This document shows positions 48,025-58,714 of a stretch of DNA of 64,000 nucleotides, in pieces (position 1 is the stretch's first letter; every line of letters begins with the position of its first letter). The stretch lies in the NCBI GenBank assembly GCA_963751795.1, contig CAVVVI010000004.1, forward strand, positions 124,001 to 188,000, written 5' to 3'. The position numbers and the translations under genes were made by a program. The notes under the pieces are model-generated. The model saw only the letters and a list, made by a program, of their open reading frames with translations. It ran no database searches and had not been told where the DNA came from. Source of the stretch: BOG-908 sp963751795 (GTDB lineage: Bacteria > Pseudomonadota > Alphaproteobacteria > Acetobacterales > Acetobacteraceae).

Positions 48025-48816
48025 TTGACCTACCTGATGGCCATCCTGAACGTCACCCCCGACAGCTTCAGCGACGGCTACCTCCACACCGACGCCACGG
48101 CCCACGGCCGCCGCCTGCTTGCCGAAGGTGCCGCCATCATCGACGTGGGCGGCGAAAGCACCCGCCCGGGCGCCGAGCCGGTAGCCCCCGCCGAGGAGCA
48201 GCGGCGCATCCTGCCCGTCGTGGCGGCCCTGGCGCGTGACGGCGCGCGCGTATCGGTGGACACGCGCAACGCGGCAACCATGGCGGCCGCGCTGGATGCC
48301 GGTGCCGCCATCATCAACGACGTGAGCGCGCTGCATTACGACCCACGCTCGCTGGAGACACTGGCCAGCCGGGACTGCCCGGTGGTGCTGATGCACATGC
48401 GCGGCACGCCGCAAACCATGCAGGCGCATACGAAGTATGCTGACGTGGTGGAGGACGTGGCCGACGAGCTGGCCGCCAGCGTGGCGCGGGCCGAGGCCGC
48501 TGGCATCGCACGCGCGCGCATCATCGTCGATCCGGGGCTGGGCTTTGCGAAAACGGCGGCGCAAAGCCTGGCGCTGCTGGCCGGGGTAGGGCGCCTGCGC
48601 CGGCTCGGCCTGCCGCTGCTGGTCGGCGCCTCACGCAAAGGCTTCCTGGGCCAGTATGGCGGCGAGCCGCACGCCGCCAGCCGCGCGCCGGCATCCATCG
48701 CCGCCGCCCTATTCGCCGCCAGTCAAAATGTGGCCTATCTGCGCGTCCACGACGTAGCCGCAACCCGCCAGGCGCTGAACCTCTGGCAAGCCATTCACGG
48801 ATGCGTTATTTCCTGA
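48025..48816 (+). CDS. folP: Dihydropteroate synthase FolP
   Basis: The start is TTG 48025; MAILNVTPDSFSDG begins four codons later and could also be the start. The 263-residue TIM-barrel enzyme carries NVTPDSFSDG, IIDVGGESTRPGAEPV, VSVDTRNAATMAAALDAG, IINDVSAL, VVLMHMRGTPQTMQ, VDPGLGFAKT and PLLVGASRKGFLG, all pterin- and PABA-site blocks. The C-terminus ends RVHDVAATRQALNLW. FolP condenses dihydropterin diphosphate with p-aminobenzoate and is the sulfonamide target. folP-glmM order is widely conserved. Hairpin repeats flank it on both sides. Confidence 0.95.
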   Translation: MTYLMAILNVTPDSFSDGYLHTDATAHGRRLLAEGAAIIDVGGESTRPGAEPVAPAEEQRRILPVVAALARDGARVSVDTRNAATMAAALDAGAAIINDVSALHYDPRSLETLASRDCPVVLMHMRGTPQTMQAHTKYADVVEDVADELAASVARAEAAGIARARIIVDPGLGFAKTAAQSLALLAGVGRLRRLGLPLLVGASRKGFLGQYGGEPHAASRAPASIAAALFAASQNVAYLRVHDVAATRQALNLWQAIHGCVIS

Positions 48817-48854
48817 CCTGAAGCGTAAGAATCCGGCCTCGCGCGGCAGCGGCG

Positions 48855-48890
48855 CAAAAGTTTTTTGGTTCTTTTTTTCAAAAAAGAACC
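48855..48890 (+). repeat. Hairpin repeat copy 4, upstream of glmM
   Basis: CAAAAGTTTTTTGGTTC leads into the stem GGTTCTTTTTT-TC-AAAAAAGAACC (48867-48890). Compared with copy 5 the second stem pair is G-C instead of C-G, a compensatory change that keeps the hairpin. It ends 33 bases before the glmM start. Confidence 0.75.
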
Positions 48891-48923
48891 GCTTTCTTCC
48901 CTCCCCACCCGAGGACCCGCCGC

Positions 48924-50288
<1,365 letters not shown>

Positions 50289-50314
50289 CCGCCCGGCCCC
50301 GCAGAGCGCAGCGC

Positions 50315-51094
50315 ATGGATCTGTCCTACTGGGTGGTGGATGCGTTCACCGACGCGCTGTTCGCCGGCAACCCCGCCTGCGTGGTGCTGCCCGGCAGCGT
50401 GCTGCCCGAGAGGCTGATGCGGCAGATCGCTGCCGAGAACAATCTCAGCGAGACCGCCTTCGCCGTGCCCGAGGCCGATGGCCACCGCCTGCGGTGGTTC
50501 ACGCCCACCGTCGAGGTGGATCTCTGCGGCCACGCCACGCTGGCAACCGCCTTCGTGCTCGCCCGCCTGGGCCAACCCGGGCCATTCGCCTTCCACACCC
50601 GCTCCGGCCTGCTCACCGCCACCGTCGCCGGCGCGCAGATCGAGCTGGATTTCCCCGCCCGCTCACATCATCCCGTCGCCCCGATGCCGGCGGTGGCTCA
50701 GGCCCTGGGCACCCAGCCGATCGACATGCTCCAATCGGCCGACCTGATCGCCGTGCTGGGCAGTGCCGCCGAAATCGCCGCCCTGCGGCCCGATCCCGCC
50801 GCAATCGCAGCCCTGCCCGGCGGCGCGCTGATCGTGACGGCGGCGGGCGGGCAGGGGGCCGACATCACCAGCCGCTACTTTGCGCCAGGCTACGGCGTGC
50901 CCGAAGACCCGGTCACCGGCTCGCTGCACACCCAGGTGGTGCCCTACTGGGCACCCAGGCTCGGCCGCACTACGCTCCTCTGCCACCAGGCCAGCCCCCG
51001 CGGCGGCCGCATGACCGCCACCCTGGCCGGCAACCGCGTACGCCTCGCCGGCATCGCCACGCTGTACGCCAGCGGGCAAATCCATCTGCCGTGA
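50315..51094 (+). CDS. PhzF family isomerase-like protein
   Basis: The 259-residue paralogue of the protein at 216 starts SYWVVDAFTDALFAGNPACVV. It has NNLSETAFA (catalytic-Glu region), VDLCGHATLATAFVLA and the second-half motif PEDPVTGSLHT. It is shorter than typical members and ends soon after ATLAGNRVRLAG. Its ATG is 27 bp after glmM, so it may share that unit. The substrate is unknown. Confidence 0.9.
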   Translation: MDLSYWVVDAFTDALFAGNPACVVLPGSVLPERLMRQIAAENNLSETAFAVPEADGHRLRWFTPTVEVDLCGHATLATAFVLARLGQPGPFAFHTRSGLLTATVAGAQIELDFPARSHHPVAPMPAVAQALGTQPIDMLQSADLIAVLGSAAEIAALRPDPAAIAALPGGALIVTAAGGQGADITSRYFAPGYGVPEDPVTGSLHTQVVPYWAPRLGRTTLLCHQASPRGGRMTATLAGNRVRLAGIATLYASGQIHLP

Positions 51095-51139
51095 CTCACT
51101 AGAAGCCCTCTCCAGCTCCAAAAGAAATTTGAAACACGC

Positions 51140-52729
51140 GTGATCCACCGCCTTTGTCACTGCCTCGCCGCCTCGCTGCTGGCACTCTCCCCCGCCACGG
51201 CGCACGGCGCGCCATCTGGGCAGCGCGTCTGGTTCGCTCCACTTGCGCCTATCACACGACCCAACGGCCAGCAGGCAGGCTCGGCTGACTACGAGGCGCT
51301 GTTCGAGCCCGGCGCCCCCTGGGCGTCTGCAGCACGGCACGTCACCGTCTTCAAGATCTATCCCGAGACTCTTCGTCGGGCCTCCAAACAGCAGCTCACC
51401 CAAATGGCGGCGTTCCTTCAGAACCATCACATTGCGCTAGCTCTGGAAACACCGGTCCTCACCGGCCTTCAAACCTGCCCGCCGAACCTTGGCCATAAGC
51501 CTTGGATGGCCACCCTGACCGACCGGCTTGCTCGCTTGCACATCCGGCTCGATTTGCTCGCGATGGTAGGGCCCCTCGTAGACACCGTAATCAAATCTCC
51601 CGCCCACGGTTGCCGCAATACGTTGGCGCAAGCCGCCGCTGACGCCGCCACCAGCGTCAAATGGATCCGCCTTAATTTCCCATCGCTCGTGGTCGGAGAA
51701 ATCGAGCCGTCCGGCGATGCCGAGCACTCGCCAACTCCTAACCAGCTCACAGCCTGGTTTGACGCCTTCGCCGCAGCCTCCGGCCAAAGACCCGCCTTCC
51801 TGCACTTCGATGTTGCATGGGGCTCAGATTGGCGCACCCGCTTGCCCGCCGCACTCCAAGCTGCCGCGCAAGCCAGCATCCCTTACGGCGTCATCTACAA
51901 CGCCAGTCCTTCCGCCCTGTCCGACGCCACCGCTCTCGACGAGATGCTGCACAATGCCGCCGACGTAGAGGCCCTACTCCCCGCTTCCGCACCTGAACTG
52001 GTCTTCCAGTCCTGGGAAGACTTTCCGCGGCGGCTTTTGCCGGAGACGATACCGACCACCTTTACTGGAACGATCGATCGCTACTTCCGCCCCGCAACGC
52101 GCCTCGTCCGTCAGCCCGGCGGCAAGTGGCGCCTGCTCGACCCGGCGGGCGCGCCCGTCGCTAACGCCATCGTCCTTCTCCAACGCCAGTCGGTGGACTC
52201 CAGCGGCGCACTCCAACCGCAAACTCTGTCCGGGATCGTGCCGCACGGCGCAGTTTCCGCCCGCGTTGGCGTCCGCATTCATGTCGAATGTGCATGCCCC
52301 GCGAACCCTGCAAAAATTGCTGTATCCAACATGTCTTTCGACCAGAACAATTCGCGTCGCCCCGTCTCCGTTCCGGGGGGCCGACAAGGAGTCCTGAGCA
52401 GAAGTCTCCTGCCCGCGGTTGGTTTTCTGGCCAACGGCGACCTGTTTCCAGTTATCCCGGACGCTCCGTTCAGGCTGGATTTCCATGCTTGGGTCGGTCC
52501 CGAGAGCGACCACACCGGCTTTGTCGCCCTTATTTTCAACAACGAACAAGGCACAGAAATTCGCCGTGCCTTGGCGTGGTTGTCTTCCACATGGCGAACA
52601 CTTTCCGTAGTTCACACAAGCGCCAGCGGTGAAATCGGTTTTGATGCGGGAACACTCACCGGCCCCGTCCGGCTGGTCTTCCAAGGCACCGCCCAGGCGG
52701 CTCCTGTTGCAGCTACGCTCTCGCCTTGA
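51140..52729 (+). CDS. Secreted protein of unknown function
   Basis: The start is GTG 51140. The 529-residue product has a signal peptide (CLAASLLALSPATAHGAP). Residues about 25-310 have alternating strand/helix blocks (VWFAPLAPIT; VTVFKIYPETL; IRLDLLAMVGPLVDT; PAFLHFDVAWGSDW; YGVIYNASPSA) that suggest a TIM-barrel glycosidase-like fold with acidic ends of strands (GEIEPSGDAE). Residues about 400-525 look like a beta-sandwich, perhaps a carbohydrate-binding module. I do not recognise the family. Base composition is less GC-rich than flanking genes, and the next gene encodes a glycosyltransferase-like protein, so a polysaccharide role is a fair guess only. Confidence 0.7.
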   Translation: MIHRLCHCLAASLLALSPATAHGAPSGQRVWFAPLAPITRPNGQQAGSADYEALFEPGAPWASAARHVTVFKIYPETLRRASKQQLTQMAAFLQNHHIALALETPVLTGLQTCPPNLGHKPWMATLTDRLARLHIRLDLLAMVGPLVDTVIKSPAHGCRNTLAQAAADAATSVKWIRLNFPSLVVGEIEPSGDAEHSPTPNQLTAWFDAFAAASGQRPAFLHFDVAWGSDWRTRLPAALQAAAQASIPYGVIYNASPSALSDATALDEMLHNAADVEALLPASAPELVFQSWEDFPRRLLPETIPTTFTGTIDRYFRPATRLVRQPGGKWRLLDPAGAPVANAIVLLQRQSVDSSGALQPQTLSGIVPHGAVSARVGVRIHVECACPANPAKIAVSNMSFDQNNSRRPVSVPGGRQGVLSRSLLPAVGFLANGDLFPVIPDAPFRLDFHAWVGPESDHTGFVALIFNNEQGTEIRRALAWLSSTWRTLSVVHTSASGEIGFDAGTLTGPVRLVFQGTAQAAPVAATLSP

Positions 52730-52872
52730 ATATCCCAGGGATCTGCGAGTATTCACTGGCGCGCCGCGGGCGCCAATGGCAAACCTCGCGTCGATGTCAC
52801 GCTCAGTTGCCGCCGGCGATCATCCGCCGTTAACCGGCCGGCACAGCCCAAACTGCCGAATTGCCGAGGCCT

Positions 52873-54504
52873 ATGGTTTATTTTTCGATCCCCTTACTGG
52901 CCCTCGCCGGCTGGCTTCTTTTCCGGCTCCGCAACCGTTGGATTGCACGCGATCCGGCGCGTTGGCCCACAAACATCTTATTTCTCGACCACGTCGATTT
53001 GGTGAAACGACATCTTCGACTAGCCGGGTGGGAATTGCTCGACCCGAAACCTTGGGCACTGGCTTTCGTCCGGGCAAGAAAAGGTGGCGCTTACCTCAAT
53101 CTCATAATCCACAGCCAAGACACTCTAAGCCTGCCCGCGCTTATCAAGACGGGTGCTGAATTGAGTCAGCAGGACACCTGCTCCGTCGGCCTCCTCACTA
53201 CGGAACAGGTTCATAGCGATTTGCTCATGGAGGCAAAGGCGTCCGGTGTGTTCATCGTCCACCCGCAGGAGCTCGCTGCATGTGATGCAACGGTCAAAGC
53301 ATACGACGGCCGGATTCGGGCGGAAGCGAGGGTACGAGAAGAACAATTGGCCGAAGTGGACTCGATATCGCTCGTCACGCCCGTGACTTCGGCCCTGGCA
53401 GGCAAGCCGGACTCCTCACCAGTAAGGAACTCCCCGATGTCGACCTCGAATGACGCGGCTGGTCATGGGAATACCGAAGCGAAGCAGTTCTCGAAAGAGA
53501 AGGCTGAACCTGCAACTCAACAGCCATTATGCATCATCGACGATGCCCAATGCGCATCCGAAATAGCGGCATTGCTGACTGGGAGTGCTCCCATTTTCCT
53601 GGGGCGCATAGGCGGAAGCGACACAGATGTCGTCGCAGCGCTTCTTCGCGCCAGAAGCGAGGGTATTTTGAACCAGTGGGGCGAAATTTGGCGCCACCGT
53701 CAAATTGTCGAACGCTACAACGGTTACTATGACGTGCATCGCGAGGGGCCGACATTCTGGCGATACGTGACCGATCTTCTGGACATCTACAACCGAATGT
53801 CGCATGCCATGCTCTGCAACAGGCAGTTGCAAACTATATTCATGCCCCAGGCGATTAACCCCGTCTTTTTGAAAGATGACATTGCCAACCGCAAGGGTTT
53901 TGAAGTCCTTCTGACGCGCCCGGCAGGCATCGAGAACAGCATCCGCTGCTACCCATATCCGTTCGTCGAGAAGCTCACCATCGGCAAATATACAATGTTG
54001 CGGGTATTTGCCGAAGTGTTGCCGGGCAAGCGAGTCCTCGTCATCTCCCCATTTGCCTGCAGCATCACCCAAAATTTTCATCGCCGAAGAAACTTTTTCA
54101 AGAACTTCGACTATCCCGATTTTGATCTGCAGACTTTCAATACACCCATCACGTACACAGGCCTACCACGGGAGTTTTACCCGCACGAGACCTGGTTTGA
54201 GACGACCGATTGGATGAAGGAACAGATCTCAAAGCTCGATTTCGACATTGCCCTGCTCTCCTGCGGGTCGTACGCACTTCCGCTAGGAGAGTTCATTGCC
54301 GCGAGCATGAGGAAAAAGGCTGTCTATGTCGGTGGTGTGCTACAGATGATGTTTGGCGTGACGGGACGTCGTTACGACAACCCTTTCTTCACCGACCAGA
54401 TCAATCCCGAGCAATTCATTCCACCTGTGGAAGCTGAGGATTACCTGAAGCACGTGCAGATATCGCCGCAACAGGCAAAGGAAGCATTTGGAGCCTATTT
54501 CTAG
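52873..54504 (+). CDS. Membrane-anchored protein with GT-D-like glycosyltransferase domain
   Basis: The start is ATG 52873 (in-frame TTG 52861 possible). The 543-residue protein starts with one membrane helix (VYFSIPLLALAGWLLFRL) and a roughly 130-residue domain with NLIIHSQDTLSLPALI and FIVHPQELAACDAT. A polar linker (about 160-215) follows, then a C-terminal domain from about 220. That domain has PIFLGRIGGSDTDVVAALL at its start and DIALLSCGSYALPLGEFIAAS and KAVYVGGVLQMMFGVTGRR near its end. The last block resembles the GT-D/DUF1792-like glycosyltransferases with RIGDGE-type starts. It could add a sugar to a surface polymer. The assignment rests on motif resemblance and is tentative; the N-terminal domain is unrecognised. 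Confidence 0.6.
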   Translation: MVYFSIPLLALAGWLLFRLRNRWIARDPARWPTNILFLDHVDLVKRHLRLAGWELLDPKPWALAFVRARKGGAYLNLIIHSQDTLSLPALIKTGAELSQQDTCSVGLLTTEQVHSDLLMEAKASGVFIVHPQELAACDATVKAYDGRIRAEARVREEQLAEVDSISLVTPVTSALAGKPDSSPVRNSPMSTSNDAAGHGNTEAKQFSKEKAEPATQQPLCIIDDAQCASEIAALLTGSAPIFLGRIGGSDTDVVAALLRARSEGILNQWGEIWRHRQIVERYNGYYDVHREGPTFWRYVTDLLDIYNRMSHAMLCNRQLQTIFMPQAINPVFLKDDIANRKGFEVLLTRPAGIENSIRCYPYPFVEKLTIGKYTMLRVFAEVLPGKRVLVISPFACSITQNFHRRRNFFKNFDYPDFDLQTFNTPITYTGLPREFYPHETWFETTDWMKEQISKLDFDIALLSCGSYALPLGEFIAASMRKKAVYVGGVLQMMFGVTGRRYDNPFFTDQINPEQFIPPVEAEDYLKHVQISPQQAKEAFGAYF

Positions 54505-54637
54505 AGAAGCGGGCTTCCCAAAGCGTCGGCTAGCCCTTTCGATAATCCCATTGCGGTCGGCAGCGCTCATCCGTAGTCCGGAACTGGAACGACACAGCGC
54601 TTGGCAACGCCGCCAACCACGATCCAACGCCAACACC

Positions 54638-56242
54638 TCACCCGAACAGCTGGATCGCCGTCGAAACTGTCATGTAGAACCCCCACGCCAGCGGCAGCCC
54701 CACGGCCAGCCAGGCCGCGGCCAGCAGCAAGCTCGGCTGGCCCGCCGCGTGGGAGGCTGCCAACCCGGCGGCCTGCGGCGGCGCCGCCTCCACGCTGGTA
54801 AACCAGCGTTCCGGCAGCGGCCGCACCAGCAGGTTGCACACCAGCCCACCCGCCAGCAGCACGGCCAGCACGTACATCGTCCGGTCGTAGGCATTGGCAC
54901 GCGCCACCCCGGCAGCGATCTGGCTTTCGCGCAGCTGGGTAATCAGCACCGGCCCGATCACCCCGGCCACCGACCACGCGGTCAGCAGCCGCCCGTGGAT
55001 GGCGCCCACGAAGCCGGTGCCGAACACGTCGGCCAGATAGGCGGGAATGGTGGCAAAGCCGCCGCCATACATCGACAGGATTACGCCCACGCCCAGCGCG
55101 AATAGCGGCTTGTTGCCGAAATGCGCCAGGCTGGGCACCAGCGCGTACAGCACGATGCCGAGCAGGAAGAACGTGCTGAACGTGGCGCGCCGGCCCAGCC
55201 TGTCCGAAGCCGAGGCCCAGAAGAAGCGGCCGAGGATGTTGAACAGCGACAGCAGGCCGGCAAACCCCGCCGCCACCGCGGCCACGGCCTTGAGCTGTGC
55301 CGGCGAAAGTGCGGTGAACGCCACCTCCGGATGACCCACCAGCGCGCCGCCGAAAATCTCCTGCAGCATGGGGCTCGCCACGTCGATCACGCCGATGCCG
55401 GCGGAAACGTTGAGGCACAGCACGCCCCACAGCAGCCAGAACTGCCGCGTGCGCCAGGCATCGCCCAGCGCCACCGAGCGCACCGGGCCGGCCGCCGCAG
55501 CCCCCACCATGCCCGCCGGCCGGTAGCCCGCCGGCGGCACGCGGTAGGCGAACGCGCCGGCCGTCATGAACACGAAATACAGCGCGGCGAGCACCAGGAA
55601 CGTCTCGCCCACCCCAACGCTCGCCGGGCCGCGGAAATGGGCCATCAGGATGCGCGCCAGCGGGCTGCCGATCATCGCACCGCCGCCGAACCCCATGATG
55701 GCCATGCCCGTGGCCAGGCCGCGCCGGTCCGGAAACCACTTGATCAGCGTCGATACGGGCGAGATGTAGCCGAGCCCCAGCCCCACGCCGCCGATCACGC
55801 CGCCGCCCAGCCACAGCAGCCACAGCTGGTGCAGGTTCACGCCCAGCGCCGCCAGCGCCAGCCCGCCGGGCCAGCACAGGGCGGCGATCAGCCCGGCCTT
55901 GCGCGGCCCCGCCCGCTCCAGCCACCCGCCCCATAATGCCGCCGAGGCGCCCAGCGCCACGATGCCCAGCGAGAACACCCAGCTGAGGTCGCTCACCGTC
56001 CAGTCGCAGCCGGTGGCCGTCAGCCGACCCAGCAGCGTGGTGCCGGCCGGGCAGGCCACCTTGTGCGTCAGCCCCACCGCCTGGCCCAGCGGCAGCCAGA
56101 ACACGCTCATGCCGTAGATCATGCCGATGCTCAGATGAATGGCCAGCGCCGCCGGCGGTACCAGCCAGCGGTTGAACCCGGCCGGCGCCACGGTGCGTTC
56201 GCGGGTCAGCAGGCCGGGGCGTCCGCCCGTCATGGCATCCAT
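54638..56242 (-). CDS. OFA-family (oxalate/formate antiporter-type) MFS transporter
   Basis: From ATG 56242, preceded by GGAGATCGACAC, the protein has 534 residues. It has 12 main hydrophobic helices, and the first begins LVPPAALAIHLSIGMIYGMSVFWLPLGQA, the OFA signature. A cytoplasmic or periplasmic insert with CPAGTTLLGRLTATGCDWT follows helix 1, as in one branch of this family. Other motifs are GLGLGYISPVSTLIKWFPDRRGLATGMAIMGFGGGAMIG and GRFFWASASDRLGRR. OFA members exchange oxalate/formate or carry other monocarboxylates. No oxalate genes are nearby. The same frame is open further upstream to 57316, but that part is antisense to the sulfotransferase-like gene and is not coding. Confidence 0.9.
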   Translation of the reverse strand: MDAMTGGRPGLLTRERTVAPAGFNRWLVPPAALAIHLSIGMIYGMSVFWLPLGQAVGLTHKVACPAGTTLLGRLTATGCDWTVSDLSWVFSLGIVALGASAALWGGWLERAGPRKAGLIAALCWPGGLALAALGVNLHQLWLLWLGGGVIGGVGLGLGYISPVSTLIKWFPDRRGLATGMAIMGFGGGAMIGSPLARILMAHFRGPASVGVGETFLVLAALYFVFMTAGAFAYRVPPAGYRPAGMVGAAAAGPVRSVALGDAWRTRQFWLLWGVLCLNVSAGIGVIDVASPMLQEIFGGALVGHPEVAFTALSPAQLKAVAAVAAGFAGLLSLFNILGRFFWASASDRLGRRATFSTFFLLGIVLYALVPSLAHFGNKPLFALGVGVILSMYGGGFATIPAYLADVFGTGFVGAIHGRLLTAWSVAGVIGPVLITQLRESQIAAGVARANAYDRTMYVLAVLLAGGLVCNLLVRPLPERWFTSVEAAPPQAAGLAASHAAGQPSLLLAAAWLAVGLPLAWGFYMTVSTAIQLFG

Positions 56243-56344
56243 GTGTCGATCTCCGAATCCTGCGCCGAATGGAGCAAGCACGCGCGCCCGGCGCAACCCT
56301 GGCCGCCCGCTTGCCGCCATCGGCGCCCGCGTTAGAAGGCCAGC

Positions 56345-57350
56345 ATGGGCGAGCGCTGCATCAACCTCTACGCAATCCTGGCGCGCCGCGAGGCGCAGAT
56401 CGACACCGTCGATCCCTCGGACATGGATCTGGCCTTGGCCCCCGAGCCGGCCGGCGCGGGCCTGCCGGAGGGTGCGCTGCCGGTACTGCCTCGACATGGC
56501 GCGCGAGCGCGTGCTGTTCACCGTGCACGACGCGGCCGGCCTCGCGCGCGTGCGCAGCGCCGCCTTCATGTTCAACGACCAGCTCGCCACCGCGCTCAGC
56601 GCAGCCTCGGTGCCGTTCGAGCGCATGGACGAGGCCTTCGCCCCGACCGCCGCCCCGCCGGTCTTCGTCTTCTCGCCCGGCCGCACCGGATCGACCCTGC
56701 TGGTGCGCCTGCTGGAAGCAGCCGGCCTGGCCTGCGCGTCGGAGCCGGACGTGCTGACCCAGGCGGTGTGCCTGCCCAAAGCCGACTTCGCCCTGCTGCC
56801 GCCCGCCATGCGCGGCAGGCTGGCCGCCGGCTGCGTGGCGGCGCTGGGGCTAACGCTGGGGGCGGGCCTGCACATCAAGCTGCGCAGCCAATGCAACGCG
56901 CGGCCGCTGCTGCTCACCGATGCCGCGCCGGGCTGCCGGGTGGTGTTCATGCTGCGTGGCGTCGCCGCCTGGGCGCTGTCGCGCCACCGCAGCTTTCTCG
57001 AACCGCCGGAGACGGTGGCCGGCATTCTGCGCGAGGCCATGGACGCGCTCGACAAGCTCGCCTTCAGCGGCGCGCCGTTCGATCTGCTGTGGTTCGAAAC
57101 GCTGTGCCACGATCCCAAAGCCGCGCTGCGCATCTGCGCGCCCGGCGCCACGCTGGATGCCGCCCGGCTGGCCGCCGTGATGGCGGCCGATTCGCAGGAG
57201 GGCACGGCGGTAGCCCGCGCGCTGGTAGCCAATACGCCGGCGCAGGAGGGCTTCCTTGCCGCCTTCGGCCGAGCCTGGGCCGAAGCACGGGCCGGCGCGG
57301 AATGGCACCCGGCCACGGAAGCGACGCTGGCCGAGATGTGGCGGCGCTGA
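56345..57350 (+). pseudogene. Sulfotransferase-like protein, frameshifted
   Basis: The ATG at 56345 opens MGERCINLYAILARREAQID in one frame. From about 56481 the sensible sequence moves one frame: RYCLDMARERVLFTVHDAAG, then FVFSPGRTGSTLLVRLLEAAGL, the PAPS-binding 5'-PSB loop of sulfotransferases. Later VVFMLRGVAAWALSRHRSF resembles the 3'-PB region, and the frame ends at TGA 57350. One extra base in GCTGCCGGTAC (56477-56487) accounts for the break. Intact length would be about 334 residues. If real, the N-terminal 45 residues would be lost and translation could begin at ATG 56496. The protein substrate is unknown. Confidence 0.75.
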
Positions 57351-57451
57351 TCGGCAAGAACCGCTTGCCACCACCGCCCCTGGGCCGCTATCCCGGCTGC
57401 GGGTCACGCCCCCCCACCGGGGCGCTTCTCTTCTGAAAGGGAGGGCTGCAC

Positions 57452-58606
57452 ATGGCAATCGCCACGAAACCGGACGTACGTCCGCACAATCCACAATTCT
57501 CTTCCGGCCCCTGCGCCAAACGTCCCGGCTGGACGCTGGACGCGCTGCAGGCCGCCCAGCTCGGCCGCAGCCACCGCGCCCGCGCGCCCAAGGCGGCGCT
57601 GGCCGAGGTGATCACCCGCTCGGCTAGCATCTTGGGCCTGCCGGCCGACTGGAAGCTCGGCATCCTGCCCGGCTCGGATACCGGCGCCTACGAGGCGGCC
57701 ATGTGGTCCATGCTCGGCGCGCGCGGCGCCGACGTGCTGTCGTTCGAAAGCTTTTCCGAAGGCTGGGCCACCGACGCCGTCAAGCAGCTCAAAATCGATG
57801 CGCGGGTGCTGAGCGCGCCCTACGGCCGGCTGCCCGATCTGGCGCAGATCGATTTCAGCCGCGACGTGGTGCTGTGCTGGAACGGCACCACCAGCGGCGT
57901 GTGCCTCGCGAACGGCGATTTCATCCCGGATGATCGCGCAGGCCTGGTGCTGTGCGACGCGACCTCGGCCGCCTTCGCCATGGATCTGCCCTACGCCAAG
58001 CTCGATGTGGTCACCTGGTCGTGGCAGAAGGTGCTGGGCGGCGAGGCGGCGCACGGCATGCTGGCGCTCTCGCCACGCGCGGTGGCAAGGCTGGAAAGCT
58101 ACAAGCCGGCCTGGCCGCTGCCGAAGATCTTCCGCCTCACCAAAGGCGGCAAGCTGATCGACGGCATCTTCGCCGGCGAGACCATCAACACGCCCTCCAT
58201 GCTGTGCGTCGAAGACGCGCTGGACGGCCTGCGCTGGTCCGATTCCGTGGGCGGCCTGCCCGGGTTGATCGCCCGTAGCCAGGCCAATCTTGCAGCCATA
58301 ACCAGGTGGGTTGCCAACAGCCACTGGGCGGCATTCCTCGCCGAAGACGCGGCCAACCGCTCCAGCACCTCAATCTGCCTGAAGATCAAGGCGCCCTGGT
58401 TCAGCGCGCTGGATGCCGAGGCGCAGGCCGCCGCGGCGAAAAAAATCGCAACGATCCTGGAAAAAGAAGGCGTGGCGCTGGACATCGCCGCCTATCGCGA
58501 CGCGCCCCCAGGCCTGCGCATCTGGGGCGGCGCCACCGTAGAAACACAGGACATCGAGGCCCTGCTCCCCTGGCTGGACTGGGCCGAATCCCAAGCCCAA
58601 CCCTAA
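57452..58606 (+). CDS. serC: Phosphoserine aminotransferase SerC
   Basis: The 384-residue class V aminotransferase makes O-phospho-L-serine from phosphohydroxypyruvate with PLP and glutamate. It starts NPQFSSGPCAKRPGWTLDAL, with ILPGSDTGAYEAAMWSMLG, CWNGTTSGVCL, LVLCDATSAAFAMDL (PLP-ring Asp) and TWSWQKVLGGEAAHGML (PLP lysine at about 193). GLRIWGGATVE is the C-terminal domain. This is the alphaproteobacterial/archaeal form of SerC. It lies 108 bp before serA, with a hairpin repeat between them. Confidence 0.95.
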   Translation: MAIATKPDVRPHNPQFSSGPCAKRPGWTLDALQAAQLGRSHRARAPKAALAEVITRSASILGLPADWKLGILPGSDTGAYEAAMWSMLGARGADVLSFESFSEGWATDAVKQLKIDARVLSAPYGRLPDLAQIDFSRDVVLCWNGTTSGVCLANGDFIPDDRAGLVLCDATSAAFAMDLPYAKLDVVTWSWQKVLGGEAAHGMLALSPRAVARLESYKPAWPLPKIFRLTKGGKLIDGIFAGETINTPSMLCVEDALDGLRWSDSVGGLPGLIARSQANLAAITRWVANSHWAAFLAEDAANRSSTSICLKIKAPWFSALDAEAQAAAAKKIATILEKEGVALDIAAYRDAPPGLRIWGGATVETQDIEALLPWLDWAESQAQP

Positions 58607-58648
58607 GGCTTAGCGCGCCTCCGATCGCCTACCCGGCGACAGCACAAC

Positions 58649-58684
58649 CAAAAGTTTTTTGCTTCTTTTTTTCAAAAAAGAAGC
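58649..58684 (+). repeat. Hairpin repeat copy 5, upstream of serA
   Basis: CAAAAGTTTTTTGCTTC leads into the stem GCTTCTTTTTT-TC-AAAAAAGAAGC (58661-58684). It ends 31 bases before the serA TTG start. Confidence 0.75.
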
Positions 58685-58714
58685 TCTTGCCTTTAACTTC
58701 CCGGAGCACCCCCA

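Noticed and set aside
56243..57316. N-terminal extension of the OFA transporter frame to 57316
   Set aside because: It is antisense to the sulfotransferase-like gene and lacks membrane character; ATG 56242 has a ribosome site.
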